Shown one piece after another: positions 1 through 8,573 of a DNA stretch of 64,000 nucleotides. How positions within the stretch are numbered: position 1 is the first letter of the stretch; each line of letters opens with the position of its first letter. Source of the DNA: JAODBJ01 sp963782465. Its GTDB lineage: Bacteria; Actinomycetota; Acidimicrobiia; IMCC26256; PALSA-610. The notes under the pieces were generated by a model, which was not told the DNA's origin, did not search any database, and was given only the letters and a program-made list of their open reading frames with translations. Made by a program: the position numbers and the translations under genes. Location of the stretch: NCBI GenBank assembly GCA_963782465.1, contig CAWAJR010000005.1, positions 248,001 through 312,000 of the forward strand, written 5' to 3'.

Positions 1-1
1 C

Positions 2-2107
2 GTGTCGGTCGTGCGCCACCGGATCTCGGCCGCGCCCGGCGCGGTGGTGCACTGGCCGCGGGAACGCTCGGCCCGTCGAGCCGGGGAGGCGGCGTGGCGC
101 GCCGGCGACGACGAGGGGGCCTACGAGCACTTCCGCGTCGCGGTCACGTACGGGACGCACCCGTGGTCGTGGTTGCGTTTCGCGCGCTCGTCGCTGCGCC
201 GGGCCGACGTCGACACCGCGCTCGATGCACTCGTTCACGCAGTCAGCGTTGCGCCACCGACGCCGGCGGTACGCGACCGGGTCGCGGCATTGCTCCAGAA
301 CATCGCACCGGGCGCGAACGCTCCTTCGCGCACCGACGAGCTCATGCGCGCGCCGGTGGGGAGCGAGCTGGCGTTCATCGGGGTCGCGGCCGCCGAATGC
401 GGCGCGTACGCACGCGCCTGCTCGGTGAGCGACCAGCTGGCGAGCAGCAACGAACCCGCCGACGCCCTCGTCGTGGAGGCCCTCGTTCGCTTCCACGACG
501 CCGGCCCCGAAAAGGCGCGCCAGGTGCTCGCCGGCGCGCCCGGTGCGGCTCGCTCCTTGATCGCGGCCCAAGCCCGCCTCCTGCTCGACCTCGACGAACG
601 GTCGAACGGGTGGCGACTCCTGGCGCCGAAGGTCGACCGCGCGAGCACCGCGCTCATCGCGCGCTACGCGTCGGATCTCTTCAACGCGGGCGAGTTCACG
701 TTGGCGAAGGACGCCGCGACGGTCGCGGCCGCCCGTACCCCGCCCGGGAAGGGTGCCGCACACGTGCGCGAACTCTGCGACCGGGAATTGGGGGTGCTGC
801 GCAACGGCGTCGCCGTCGGCGTCCCGGTCGCCGACCTGACCTACGAGGGCGATCCGCGAACGGTCTGTTACCTCCTCCAGAACTCGCTCCCCTACATGAG
901 CGGCGGGTACGCAACCCGCACCCACGGGTTGCTGCAGGCACTGGCCCGCCGGGGCCGCACGATGCACGGCGTGACCCGTCCCGGGTTCCCGTACAACGTC
1001 GTCGCCGACGACGTTGCCGTGCCCGACTCGAACCTGATCGACGATGTCGTCTACCACCGCATCGGTGAACCACGGCCGTACAACCTGCGCGAGTACGCCG
1101 ATTACTGCGACGCCTACGTCTCGTTCCTCGAACCGGTCGCGCGTGAAGCACGAGCAGGGATCGTCCACGCGGCCAGCTTCTACTGGAACGGCATCGTGGC
1201 CAACGCGCTCAAAGAGCGGCTCGGTATCCCGAGCATCTACGAAGTGCGCGGGCTCGGTGAGCTCACTCGCTTGTCGAGGCACCCGTACTACCGCGCCACG
1301 GAGGGGTACCGGCTGACCGCCAAGCTCGAGGTCCAAGCCGCCGCGGGGGCCGACGCGGTGATCACGATCACCGATGCACTCCGCCGGGAGATGATCGAAC
1401 GGGGCATCGAGCCCGGAAAGATCGTCGTCGTCCCCAACGGCGTCGACACCGAACGGTTCTCGCCGCGGGCCCGCGACGCAGACCTGGAAGCCACCTACGG
1501 CCTGGCCGGCAAGGTGGTCATCGGGTTCGTGGGGACCCTGGTCGACTACGAAGGCCTCGATCTCCTCCTGCGGGCCGTCGATCGCCTCCGCCGCGATCGC
1601 GACGACTTTCGGGTACTCATCGTCGGCAGCGGCGGCGGCGAAGACGATCTGCACGCGCTCGCCGAGGAACTCGACCTCGGGAACGTCGTCACCTTCACCG
1701 GCCGCGTCCCGCACACCGAGGTCGAGCGCTACCTGTCGGTCATCGACATCACGCCGTTCCCCCGCCGCGCGCTGCCGGTCTGCGAGATGGTCTCACCGCT
1801 CAAGCCATTGGAGTCGATGGCGAGCGGAAAGGTCGTGATCGCCTCGAACGTTGCCGCCCTCGCCGAGATGGTCGACCACGGGAACACCGGGCTGCTCTTC
1901 GAGAAGGAACAGCTCGACGACTTCACCCGCGTGCTCGGCCAGTTGATCGACGACGGCGAACTTCGCCGGCAGCTGGCCGGCAACGCCCGGCAGTGGGTCG
2001 AAGTGAACCGCAGCTGGGACGCGTTGAGCATGCGGGTCGACGCGTTGTACGACGCGCTCCTGTCGGGTTCGCCGGTCGACGCACCGCTGATCGAAAAGCA
2101 AGGGTGA
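2..2107 (+). CDS. GT4-family glycosyltransferase with N-terminal repeat region (5' end at window edge)
   Basis: Predicted cytoplasmic retaining glycosyltransferase of the GT4/GT-B type, adding a sugar to a surface-glycan intermediate. The first ~250 residues are Ala/Arg-rich helical pairs that look TPR-like. The GT-B fold starts near residue 280 (YLLQNSLPYMSGGYATRTHG, an N-terminal acceptor-side motif). The C-terminal nucleotide-sugar half begins at KVVIGFVGTLVDYEG and carries CEMVSPLKPLESMASGK, the usual E-x7-E region, near residues 593-612. The GTG at base 2 may not be the true start, because the reading frame is open to the window edge. Stop lies 31 nt before the downstream methyltransferase ATG, so the two are probably co-transcribed. 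Donor and acceptor cannot be told from sequence. Confidence 0.85.
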   Translation: MSVVRHRISAAPGAVVHWPRERSARRAGEAAWRAGDDEGAYEHFRVAVTYGTHPWSWLRFARSSLRRADVDTALDALVHAVSVAPPTPAVRDRVAALLQNIAPGANAPSRTDELMRAPVGSELAFIGVAAAECGAYARACSVSDQLASSNEPADALVVEALVRFHDAGPEKARQVLAGAPGAARSLIAAQARLLLDLDERSNGWRLLAPKVDRASTALIARYASDLFNAGEFTLAKDAATVAAARTPPGKGAAHVRELCDRELGVLRNGVAVGVPVADLTYEGDPRTVCYLLQNSLPYMSGGYATRTHGLLQALARRGRTMHGVTRPGFPYNVVADDVAVPDSNLIDDVVYHRIGEPRPYNLREYADYCDAYVSFLEPVAREARAGIVHAASFYWNGIVANALKERLGIPSIYEVRGLGELTRLSRHPYYRATEGYRLTAKLEVQAAAGADAVITITDALRREMIERGIEPGKIVVVPNGVDTERFSPRARDADLEATYGLAGKVVIGFVGTLVDYEGLDLLLRAVDRLRRDRDDFRVLIVGSGGGEDDLHALAEELDLGNVVTFTGRVPHTEVERYLSVIDITPFPRRALPVCEMVSPLKPLESMASGKVVIASNVAALAEMVDHGNTGLLFEKEQLDDFTRVLGQLIDDGELRRQLAGNARQWVEVNRSWDALSMRVDALYDALLSGSPVDAPLIEKQG

Positions 2108-2138
2108 CCGAGCCCTTGTGGTTCCATACGTGACGCCC

Positions 2139-3002
2139 ATGACCGACCTCACCGAGTTCCTCGACCGGTTCCGCGAACCCGCGATCGCGAGCGAGATCGC
2201 CGCCAAAACCGGAGACCCGATCGCGCAGGTCGAATCACGTCTCGAGACCTACCTCAACGAGGCCCGTCTCGGGTTCGACATCGCGGCGCGGGTGGTGCGC
2301 CCGGGTGCCCGCATCCTCGAGGTGGGCGCGGGCTTGGGGTTCGTCAGCCTTGCCCTCCGCGACGCCGGCCACGACGTCGTGGCGCTGGAACCGGTCGGCG
2401 AGGGGTTCCGCTTCTTCGCAACCGCGCAGCCGATCATCCGGGCCGCGGCACCGACACCGGTGGAAGTGCTCCAGATCGGCGTCGAGGAACTGGCGCCGCT
2501 CCGCCACGGTTCGTTCGACGCCATCTTCTCGGTGCACGTACTCGAGCACGTCCCCGACCTCAACCGCGCGATCGCGGCCATGGCCTCGGTCCTCGCGCCC
2601 GGCGGGCAGATGGTGCACGTGTGCCCGAACTACCACGTCCCTTACGAGCCGCACCTCGGGATCCCGCTGGTCCCGTTCGCGCCCCGCACGACCGGGCGGT
2701 TCCTCCGCCGGCGGGGCGAGCGCGAGGAAGCGGTGTGGCGCTCGCTCAACTTCATCACGTCATCGCAGGTGCGCCGGTTGGCCCGCGCCTACGGGCTCGA
2801 CGCCACGTTCGAACGCGGGGTGATGTACGACTTTGTCGCCCGCCTGAGCGAAGACGCCGTGTTCGCCGGTCGCCATGAGAGCGCGGCGATGAACTTCGTG
2901 CGCCGGCTCGACCGCAGCCACGCGCTCTCGTTCCTGAAACATCTCCCGCCGGCGATGGCAACGCCGATGGTGTTCGGTCTCCGGCACGCGTCCGGCGGTT
3001 GA
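2139..3002 (+). CDS. Class I SAM-dependent methyltransferase
   Basis: About 287 residues with a Rossmann methyltransferase core: motif I ILEVGAGLGFVSLAL near residue 58, an acidic end of strand 2 (VVALEPVGEG) and the post-motif FSVHVLEHVPDLNRA typical of the Methyltransf_11/23 group. Substrate is probably a sugar or lipid-linked glycan, judged only from its neighbours. An in-frame GTG at 2118 exists, but the ATG at 2139 (MTDLTEF) begins the conserved part and is preferred. It follows the GT4 gene on the same strand and ends 21 nt from the convergent wecB stop. Confidence 0.85.
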   Translation: MTDLTEFLDRFREPAIASEIAAKTGDPIAQVESRLETYLNEARLGFDIAARVVRPGARILEVGAGLGFVSLALRDAGHDVVALEPVGEGFRFFATAQPIIRAAAPTPVEVLQIGVEELAPLRHGSFDAIFSVHVLEHVPDLNRAIAAMASVLAPGGQMVHVCPNYHVPYEPHLGIPLVPFAPRTTGRFLRRRGEREEAVWRSLNFITSSQVRRLARAYGLDATFERGVMYDFVARLSEDAVFAGRHESAAMNFVRRLDRSHALSFLKHLPPAMATPMVFGLRHASGG

Positions 3003-3023
3003 CCGAACACTCGCGTCGTTGCG

Positions 3024-4097
3024 TCAGACGGTTTCGTCGCGCAAGATGGCGGCGATGCGTTCGCCGGCGTGGCCGTCCCACAACGGTGGCGGTTCGTCGA
3101 CGCGAGGCGGGTCGGCCAGCACCATCTCCACCGACTTCGCGATCTCGCTCGGAGCGACCAACCGGTTGGTCCCGTGGGTCACGGTCACCGGCCGTTCGGT
3201 ATTGGGCCGCGCGGTGAGGCAGGGCACATTCAGCACCGTCGTCTCTTCCTGCACGCCACCCGAGTCGGTGATCACGACCGTCGCGCCCCGCACGCCGGAG
3301 AGGAACTCGACGTAACCGATCGGTTCGATCACGAGCAGTCGTTCCGAACTGCGCAGCCCGGCCGCCTCGAGCAACGCTCTCCCGCGAGGGTGCACGGGGA
3401 ACACCAGCGGAAGGCGCTCCGACACCGCATGCAGTTGCCCGACGAGTTCGCGAGCCGGCTCCGGGTCGTCGACGTTCGCGGGCCGGTGCAACGTGACGAG
3501 GCCGTAGCCGCCGGTCAAGCCGTACCGCGAACGAAACGCGTCGACGTCGAAGTGCGCGAGGTTCTTCAGGAGCGTGTCGATCATCGGGTTCCCGACGAAG
3601 TGCACGCGCGCGGGATCGACGCCCTCCCTCGCGAGGTGGCCGATCGCTTCGGGTGATGTGACGAACAGCAGGTCGGCACAAACGTCGGTGACGCGGCGGT
3701 TCACCTCCTCGGGCATCGTCCAGTCGAAGCTGCGCAAACCCGCTTCGACGTGCGCGAGCGGCACGTGCAATTTCGCGGCGACGAGCGCGGCGGCCATCGT
3801 CGAGTTGACGTCGCCGTACACCACCACCATCGAAGGCCGGCGCTCGACGAACGTGTCTTCGAGCGCCGCGATGAGCGCCGCGGTCTGGTGGCCGTGGGTA
3901 CCGGAGCCGACACCGAGGTTCACATCGGGTTCGGGCAGCCCGAGCTCGGTGAAGAACACGTCGGACATGGCCTTGTCGTAGTGCTGACCGGTGTGCACGA
4001 GCAGCTGTGCGAGGCCGAGGCGCCGACCCGCTTCGAGCACGGGCGCCGCCTTCATGAAGTTCGGGCGCGCCCCGACGATGTGAATGATGTCGTTCAT
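3024..4097 (-). CDS. wecB: UDP-N-acetylglucosamine 2-epimerase (non-hydrolysing)
   Basis: Interconverts UDP-GlcNAc and UDP-ManNAc, giving a precursor for ManNAc-containing surface glycans. 357 residues, the usual length for the family. Recognisable motifs are the N-terminal HIVGARPNFMKAAPVLEA, VHTGQHYDKAMSD, the acidic YGDVNSTMAAALVAAKL loop, AHVEAGLRSFD, VTLHRPANVDD and the C-terminal UDP-binding VITDSGGVQEETTVLNVPC. The minus-strand gene overlaps the small upstream ORF by 4 nt (ATGA), so the two form a pair. Family assignment is strong; the glycan it serves is inferred from the surrounding glycosyltransferases. Confidence 0.93.
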   Translation of the reverse strand: MNDIIHIVGARPNFMKAAPVLEAGRRLGLAQLLVHTGQHYDKAMSDVFFTELGLPEPDVNLGVGSGTHGHQTAALIAALEDTFVERRPSMVVVYGDVNSTMAAALVAAKLHVPLAHVEAGLRSFDWTMPEEVNRRVTDVCADLLFVTSPEAIGHLAREGVDPARVHFVGNPMIDTLLKNLAHFDVDAFRSRYGLTGGYGLVTLHRPANVDDPEPARELVGQLHAVSERLPLVFPVHPRGRALLEAAGLRSSERLLVIEPIGYVEFLSGVRGATVVITDSGGVQEETTVLNVPCLTARPNTERPVTVTHGTNRLVAPSEIAKSVEMVLADPPRVDEPPPLWDGHAGERIAAILRDETV

Positions 4098-4351
4098 TTG
4101 CTGCGCCGCCGCGCCAGCTTGCGGACGGTGTCGGTGAAGCGGCGCGCCGGCGCCGAGGACGCTCGAGGCGACGCTCCGATCGACGCTCCGGCCGGCGTTT
4201 CGGCCGGCATTCCGGCTGCCGTGGCCTCCTCCAGGTACCGTTCGAAGAGGCGATCCAAGCTATCTTCGTGGGCGGGGTGAGTACCGTCCGTTTGGTCCGC
4301 GTAGAGCTCACGCAAGCGCTTCACCGGGGAATCCACGGCACCATGATGCAC
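4094..4351 (-). CDS. Small basic hypothetical protein upstream of wecB
   Basis: About 85 residues if read from the GTG at 4351; a second GTG at 4336 is also possible. The stop overlaps the wecB start as ATGA, good evidence that it is translated. The sequence has an acidic helical first half (VKRLRELYADQTDG, LDRLFERYLEEAT), then an Ala/Pro-rich linker and a very basic tail ending VRKLARRRSK. No family recognised. The longer open frame running to 4633 crosses the divergent sulfotransferase gene and is not believed. Confidence 0.55.
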   Translation of the reverse strand: MHHGAVDSPVKRLRELYADQTDGTHPAHEDSLDRLFERYLEEATAAGMPAETPAGASIGASPRASSAPARRFTDTVRKLARRRSK

Positions 4352-4376
4352 CAGACGTCGCCGCACATCAGGCACC

Positions 4377-5735
4377 GTGCCGAGCACCGCGTCGATCCTG
4401 CTCGAACCGCCTTCGGACTTCGCCGTGGCTGACGACTTCTGCAAGATCGAGATCATCGGGAACGCGAAGACGGGCACGACCGGCCTGTTCAACAGCGTCC
4501 GGGCACCGCTCCGCGCGAAATATCCCGATGCCCTCCTCCTGTTCGAGCCGCGCACGTCTTCGCTCGGCCGCCTGTCGCGCCACAACGTCCCGTTCTCCTT
4601 GCTCGCCAAGGCAATGGTCAACAAGAACGGCATCGCGATCGGTTACAAGGCATTCACCCATCACGTGCTGATCTCACGCGACCCGCGCGACACGCTCGTG
4701 AGCCAGCTCCTCTACCTGCCGCTGCAGCCGTACGGCGTGCGGTCGGCCGGCCAGAAGCGCCTCGACGAAATGCTTTCGCTCCTCCACGACAAAGAGCGCG
4801 ACCCGGCGAGCCATTCGTTCCGCGAAGTCTTCGAGCGCAGCATCGCGTTGATGGACCGCGACAAAGAATGGACGTGGGAGAAGTACCTCGAACGGTTCGA
4901 CGTCGCGGAACGCATCAGCGACCGCTACGAGTGCTTCCTGTTCAAGTACGAAGACTTCACCGACAACCGGCTCGACGCGCTCTCGTCGTACCTCGGGTTG
5001 CACGTCGAACCCATCGTCCCCGACTCCGTTGAAGTCCAGAACGGCCATGTCGTCCGGTCGGCGACCCACGGCGAGTGGCGGAACTGGTTCGTCGCCGACG
5101 ACGTGGAGTTCTTCCGGCCGCTGTTCAAGCGCTACATGGGCACGTTCGGCTACGACGACGACTGGGCGCCGGCGGCAGCGCCGCACATCGCCGCCGAAAC
5201 CGCTTCGGGCTACATCCTCGCCCGCCGCCCGGTCGTCGAGGCCAAGATGGCTCGCCGGTTCGGTACCGCGCCCGAATGGGTTCCCGAGTCGGTCACCACG
5301 CCGGAAGAAGCCGAAGCCATCCGGCTGGCCGCCGAAGACAGCGAGGCGGCCCGCGCCGGGTACCGCTATGCCACCCTCCTGCTCGAAGGACGCGTCGTGC
5401 CCCGCGACCCGGCGCGCGCGTTCGACTACGCGTACCGCGCCGCCCTTATCGGCACGCTGGGTGCGATCGACATGGTCGCCCGCATGTACCGCGAAGGCCT
5501 CGGTGTCGAACAAGACCTCGACCTCGCGGCGAAGTGGGACGACGAAGCCGCGACGTTGCGGGCCGAGCCGAAGCCCAAGCCGGTGCCGAAACCGGCGCCG
5601 CAACCCGCCGCCGCGGCGCCCCCACCGCGCCCGCGACCGGAGCCGACCTCGATGGCGCGCTGGAAGCGGCGGGTCAAACGGGTCGTCGCACGAGGAACGA
5701 GAACTGTCCGGCGAACTGGAGCTTCCGGAGATTGA
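4377..5735 (+). CDS. PAPS-dependent sulfotransferase fused to Sel1-like repeats
   Basis: Predicted cytoplasmic sulfotransferase moving sulfate from PAPS to a carbohydrate or lipid acceptor. The 5'-phosphosulfate loop is GNAKTGTTGLFNSV (residues 28-41) and the 3'-phosphate motif is ISRDPRDTLVSQ near residue 99, both classic for the fold. After ~residue 315 come two Sel1-like helical repeats (AARAGYRYATLLLEGR and GAIDMVARMYREGLGVEQD), then a Pro/Lys/Ala-rich linker and a strongly basic tail. The Sel1 extension is unusual and suggests a protein-protein scaffold. It starts at GTG 4377, divergent from the wecB pair, and its 3' end overlaps the convergent methyltransferase by 62 nt. Confidence 0.85.
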   Translation: MPSTASILLEPPSDFAVADDFCKIEIIGNAKTGTTGLFNSVRAPLRAKYPDALLLFEPRTSSLGRLSRHNVPFSLLAKAMVNKNGIAIGYKAFTHHVLISRDPRDTLVSQLLYLPLQPYGVRSAGQKRLDEMLSLLHDKERDPASHSFREVFERSIALMDRDKEWTWEKYLERFDVAERISDRYECFLFKYEDFTDNRLDALSSYLGLHVEPIVPDSVEVQNGHVVRSATHGEWRNWFVADDVEFFRPLFKRYMGTFGYDDDWAPAAAPHIAAETASGYILARRPVVEAKMARRFGTAPEWVPESVTTPEEAEAIRLAAEDSEAARAGYRYATLLLEGRVVPRDPARAFDYAYRAALIGTLGAIDMVARMYREGLGVEQDLDLAAKWDDEAATLRAEPKPKPVPKPAPQPAAAAPPPRPRPEPTSMARWKRRVKRVVARGTRTVRRTGASGD

Positions 5736-6402
5736 CGAGCCAGGTGCGGCGGTCGGTTCCCCGTCCCCACTCGTCGATCATCGTGTGCAGCGGCGACGAC
5801 TCGGCCCACCACTTGGAGAAGTACTTCGGCCGGCCGAGGTACGTGCGCAGGATCAACGTGATGCCGTCGATCCCGGGCCGCAGTTCCGTCAGCGCGAGCC
5901 CGGCGTCTTCCACGAGGGCCTGGAACCCGAGCGGCGTGTAGTTCCAGTAGCTGCGCGAGTGGTACGGCTCGAATTGCGACGTGCTGCCGATCAGCACTCC
6001 CCCGGGCCGCAGCACGCGCGCGATCTCGGCCACGTGGAACTGCGGGTCGCGAACGTGTTCGAGCACCTGGTGGCTGTACACGACGTCGACCGACGCGTCG
6101 GCCAGGGGCACGTCCCACCCGTCGTACCAGACAAACGGGGCGTCGGTTCGAGTCCGCTGCTGGGCTTCCTGCGAGTCGCCGATGTCGATCCCGATCCACG
6201 TGACATCGGGCGCGTGCGCACGGAACGCCTTCACCGAATCGCCGCGGCCGCAGCCGAGGTCGACGACCACTCGCGGTTTCGGTTCCTCCTGCATCACGAG
6301 ATCGATGTAGTAGCGCGACGACACCTGCCGGGCGTGGTCGTGCGGGACGCACGACTTCAAGATCTCCGAGAGGTTGCTCGATGCCGGCGAGACGCGCTTC
6401 AT
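5674..6402 (-). CDS. Class I SAM-dependent methyltransferase
   Basis: 242 residues with a clear SAM-binding core: VVVDLGCGRGDSVKAF (motif I), WIGIDIGDS (acidic loop after strand 2), and VVYSHQVLEHVRDPQFHVAEIARVLRPGGVLIG, typical of small-molecule Methyltransf_11 enzymes. Its ATG overlaps the TGA of the upstream two-domain glycosyltransferase (ATGA), so it is the last gene of the long glycan operon. The last 62 nt run antisense to the sulfotransferase-Sel1 gene. Acceptor unknown; methylation of a glycan or capping residue fits the context. Confidence 0.87.
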   Translation of the reverse strand: MKRVSPASSNLSEILKSCVPHDHARQVSSRYYIDLVMQEEPKPRVVVDLGCGRGDSVKAFRAHAPDVTWIGIDIGDSQEAQQRTRTDAPFVWYDGWDVPLADASVDVVYSHQVLEHVRDPQFHVAEIARVLRPGGVLIGSTSQFEPYHSRSYWNYTPLGFQALVEDAGLALTELRPGIDGITLILRTYLGRPKYFSKWWAESSPLHTMIDEWGRGTDRRTWLVNLRKLQFAGQFSFLVRRPV

Positions 6403-8573
6403 GCGGGGACCACGAGATCGAGCCAGAGGCCGCAGACGCGTTCGAGGGAGTAGTTGTCGAGGACGAAGTCGCGCACGTCGTCGCCGTGGGCACGCAACCC
6501 GCCGTTACTGCTCACCGCGAGAATCCGGTCGGCCATGTCGTCGACGGTCGCGTCGACCCATTCGTGGGGGTAGATCGTCTCGGCGCCGGGCCAGGCGAGC
6601 ACGGCCGGCAACGCGCGTGACGCCATCCCTTCGGCCGGTGCGAGATGGAAGCTCTCGTCGTCGCTCGTCGAGAGGACCCACCCGATCTTGCGGAGCCAGG
6701 ATGCGACGTCGGGACCGTACGGGTCGAACACGACGGCGCCGCGCAATGACGGATCGCGGCGCACCCGGTTCAGTACGGCCTCGTAGTGGTCGCGTTCCTC
6801 CTCCTTGTTCCAGATCCACCAGTAGTCCCATGGGTACTTCGACTTGACGAACAGCAGGAACCGGTCGTCGCGCCGGCGCAGCGACGAGAGCACGTCGAGC
6901 GCGCGATCGAGCCGCTTGCGCGAGGGGGCGATCCCGACGACGCCGAGGTGGTGGACCGAACCGGGGAGCTTCACGCGATCGAGGTCGACGGCGTCGACCC
7001 AGTTCGGCACCGTACGAACGACGTCCGGCGACCATCCGGTCGTGGCACGGGTGAGGTCGGCGTAGTAGGGGCTGACGCACACAACGGCGTCGACCGCATC
7101 GATGGCGACGTCACGCCAGAACCCCGCGTCGAGTTCGAAACGGTGCAGCCGGATGATGAGGCGCTGGCCGGCGCGCTTGTTGCGCGAATACCAAACCGCG
7201 TTCGCGGTGCACCATTCACAGATCACGACGTCGGCCCACGCGACCATTCGTTCACTCGCCGCGACGTCGTGATCGGAGACCCCGGCCCATTCGTCGATCC
7301 GTACCTCGACGCCGTCGATCGAGCGGAAGTAGTCGAGCAGGCGCGTGAAGAACTTCAGGTCGTGGCTCGCGACGCCGATCTTCAGCGGCGCCGCCCCGGT
7401 GCCGATCCGGTCGGTATCGGGGAACACCCGCCCGAAGTACCGGTTCAGCCGGTCGGCCGCCGCGGCGAGGGTGAAACCTTCCGCGGCCTGCCGGCACCGG
7501 TCGGCGGCGAGCGCGCGCAGTTCGGGGTCGCGCGACACCGCTTCCACCGCGTCGACGACGTCGGCGGCCGTGTGCACGAACAGTGGGTAGTCGGCACCGA
7601 GAAGTTCCTCGTGGGCACGGTTGCGGTTCAGCAATACCGGGAGCCCGAGCGCGCCGTACTCCAACACCTTCGTCGAGAGTTCCAGGCTGCGGTCCATGCG
7701 CGGGTTGCGCCACGACAAACCGATGTCGGTGCCGGCCGTGAGCTTCATCGCCTCCTGACGCGACATTCCTCCGTGCCAGACCAAGCCCGGCGCGTGCCGT
7801 AGCGCGTGGTTCATGTCGTCGAGGAAGTCGGGCGCGTCCGGCTCGCGGTGCACCTTGTCGCCGATCATGTGCACTTCGACGTCGAGGCCGCGCGGCGCGC
7901 ACAGTTCCGGCAGCCGCGTCATCTCCAGCGTGTTCCACAGCAGCGCGAACTTGCCCGTGTACACGAGCCGGATCGCGGTGTCGCCCGGCGCGCGCGCCGC
8001 GACCTCGATGTCGTCGACCGGAGGTACGACGGGCGGATAGAGCACCGCACGGCCGCAGGCGGCCGGCACGAGGGCTTCGAGGAAGGTGCGCAGGTCCTCG
8101 GTCTGGCACAGCAGCAACCGTGACGCGGCGACGATCCGCTCCAGTTCCTCGATCTGGTCCGGCTCGGCGTCGTCGATGGCCTGCGGGATGTCGGTGAGGT
8201 ACGTCCAGAGCCGTCCGGCGAACCGCGGAGCGGCCGCGAGCGCGCTGACCAGACGGAGGCCGCGCACGACCACGACGTCGAAAGGCTGCTCGTCGTCGAG
8301 GCGCTGCAGCAACGACACTGCGTCGGCGGGGGTCAACTGGTCGCCGGGGCCGGGCACGAGCCCTTCCTCGAACGGCCGCACGATGCGAACGTTGTCGAGC
8401 GCGACCAGTGGCCGCACCAGCCGATCGTTCTGGACTGCGGCCTTCAACAGCAACACCGTTTCGCACCGGCCGCTGGCCGAGAGCGCTTCGACCATCGACT
8501 GGGCCCAGATTGCGGAGCCGTCGAGGATGTTGAGGTTGACGTCGCCGTAGACGGCGACGCGAAGAGTTCTCAC
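6399..8573 (-). CDS. Tandem two-domain GT-B glycosyltransferase
   Basis: 724 residues made of two GT4-like modules. Module 1 (about 1-400) opens RVAVYGDVNLNILDGSA and contains LRLVYTGKFALLWNTLEM-type donor-side strands and LSTKVLEYGALGLPVLLN. Module 2 (about 410-724) opens KIGVASHDLKFFTRLLDYF and contains VVICEWCTANAVWYSRN, VRTVPNWVDAVDLD and HLAPAEGMASRALPAVLAW, where a Glu sits in the usual donor-binding spot. Two transferases on one chain suggest sequential addition of two sugars. Start is the GTG at 8573, which overlaps the stop of the preceding gene (GTGA). Confidence 0.8.
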   Translation of the reverse strand: MRTLRVAVYGDVNLNILDGSAIWAQSMVEALSASGRCETVLLLKAAVQNDRLVRPLVALDNVRIVRPFEEGLVPGPGDQLTPADAVSLLQRLDDEQPFDVVVVRGLRLVSALAAAPRFAGRLWTYLTDIPQAIDDAEPDQIEELERIVAASRLLLCQTEDLRTFLEALVPAACGRAVLYPPVVPPVDDIEVAARAPGDTAIRLVYTGKFALLWNTLEMTRLPELCAPRGLDVEVHMIGDKVHREPDAPDFLDDMNHALRHAPGLVWHGGMSRQEAMKLTAGTDIGLSWRNPRMDRSLELSTKVLEYGALGLPVLLNRNRAHEELLGADYPLFVHTAADVVDAVEAVSRDPELRALAADRCRQAAEGFTLAAAADRLNRYFGRVFPDTDRIGTGAAPLKIGVASHDLKFFTRLLDYFRSIDGVEVRIDEWAGVSDHDVAASERMVAWADVVICEWCTANAVWYSRNKRAGQRLIIRLHRFELDAGFWRDVAIDAVDAVVCVSPYYADLTRATTGWSPDVVRTVPNWVDAVDLDRVKLPGSVHHLGVVGIAPSRKRLDRALDVLSSLRRRDDRFLLFVKSKYPWDYWWIWNKEEERDHYEAVLNRVRRDPSLRGAVVFDPYGPDVASWLRKIGWVLSTSDDESFHLAPAEGMASRALPAVLAWPGAETIYPHEWVDATVDDMADRILAVSSNGGLRAHGDDVRDFVLDNYSLERVCGLWLDLVVPA

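Noticed and set aside
2755..4311. A 518-residue minus-strand frame over wecB
   Set aside because: Out of frame with wecB, strongly Arg-rich, no motif; wecB itself is clear.
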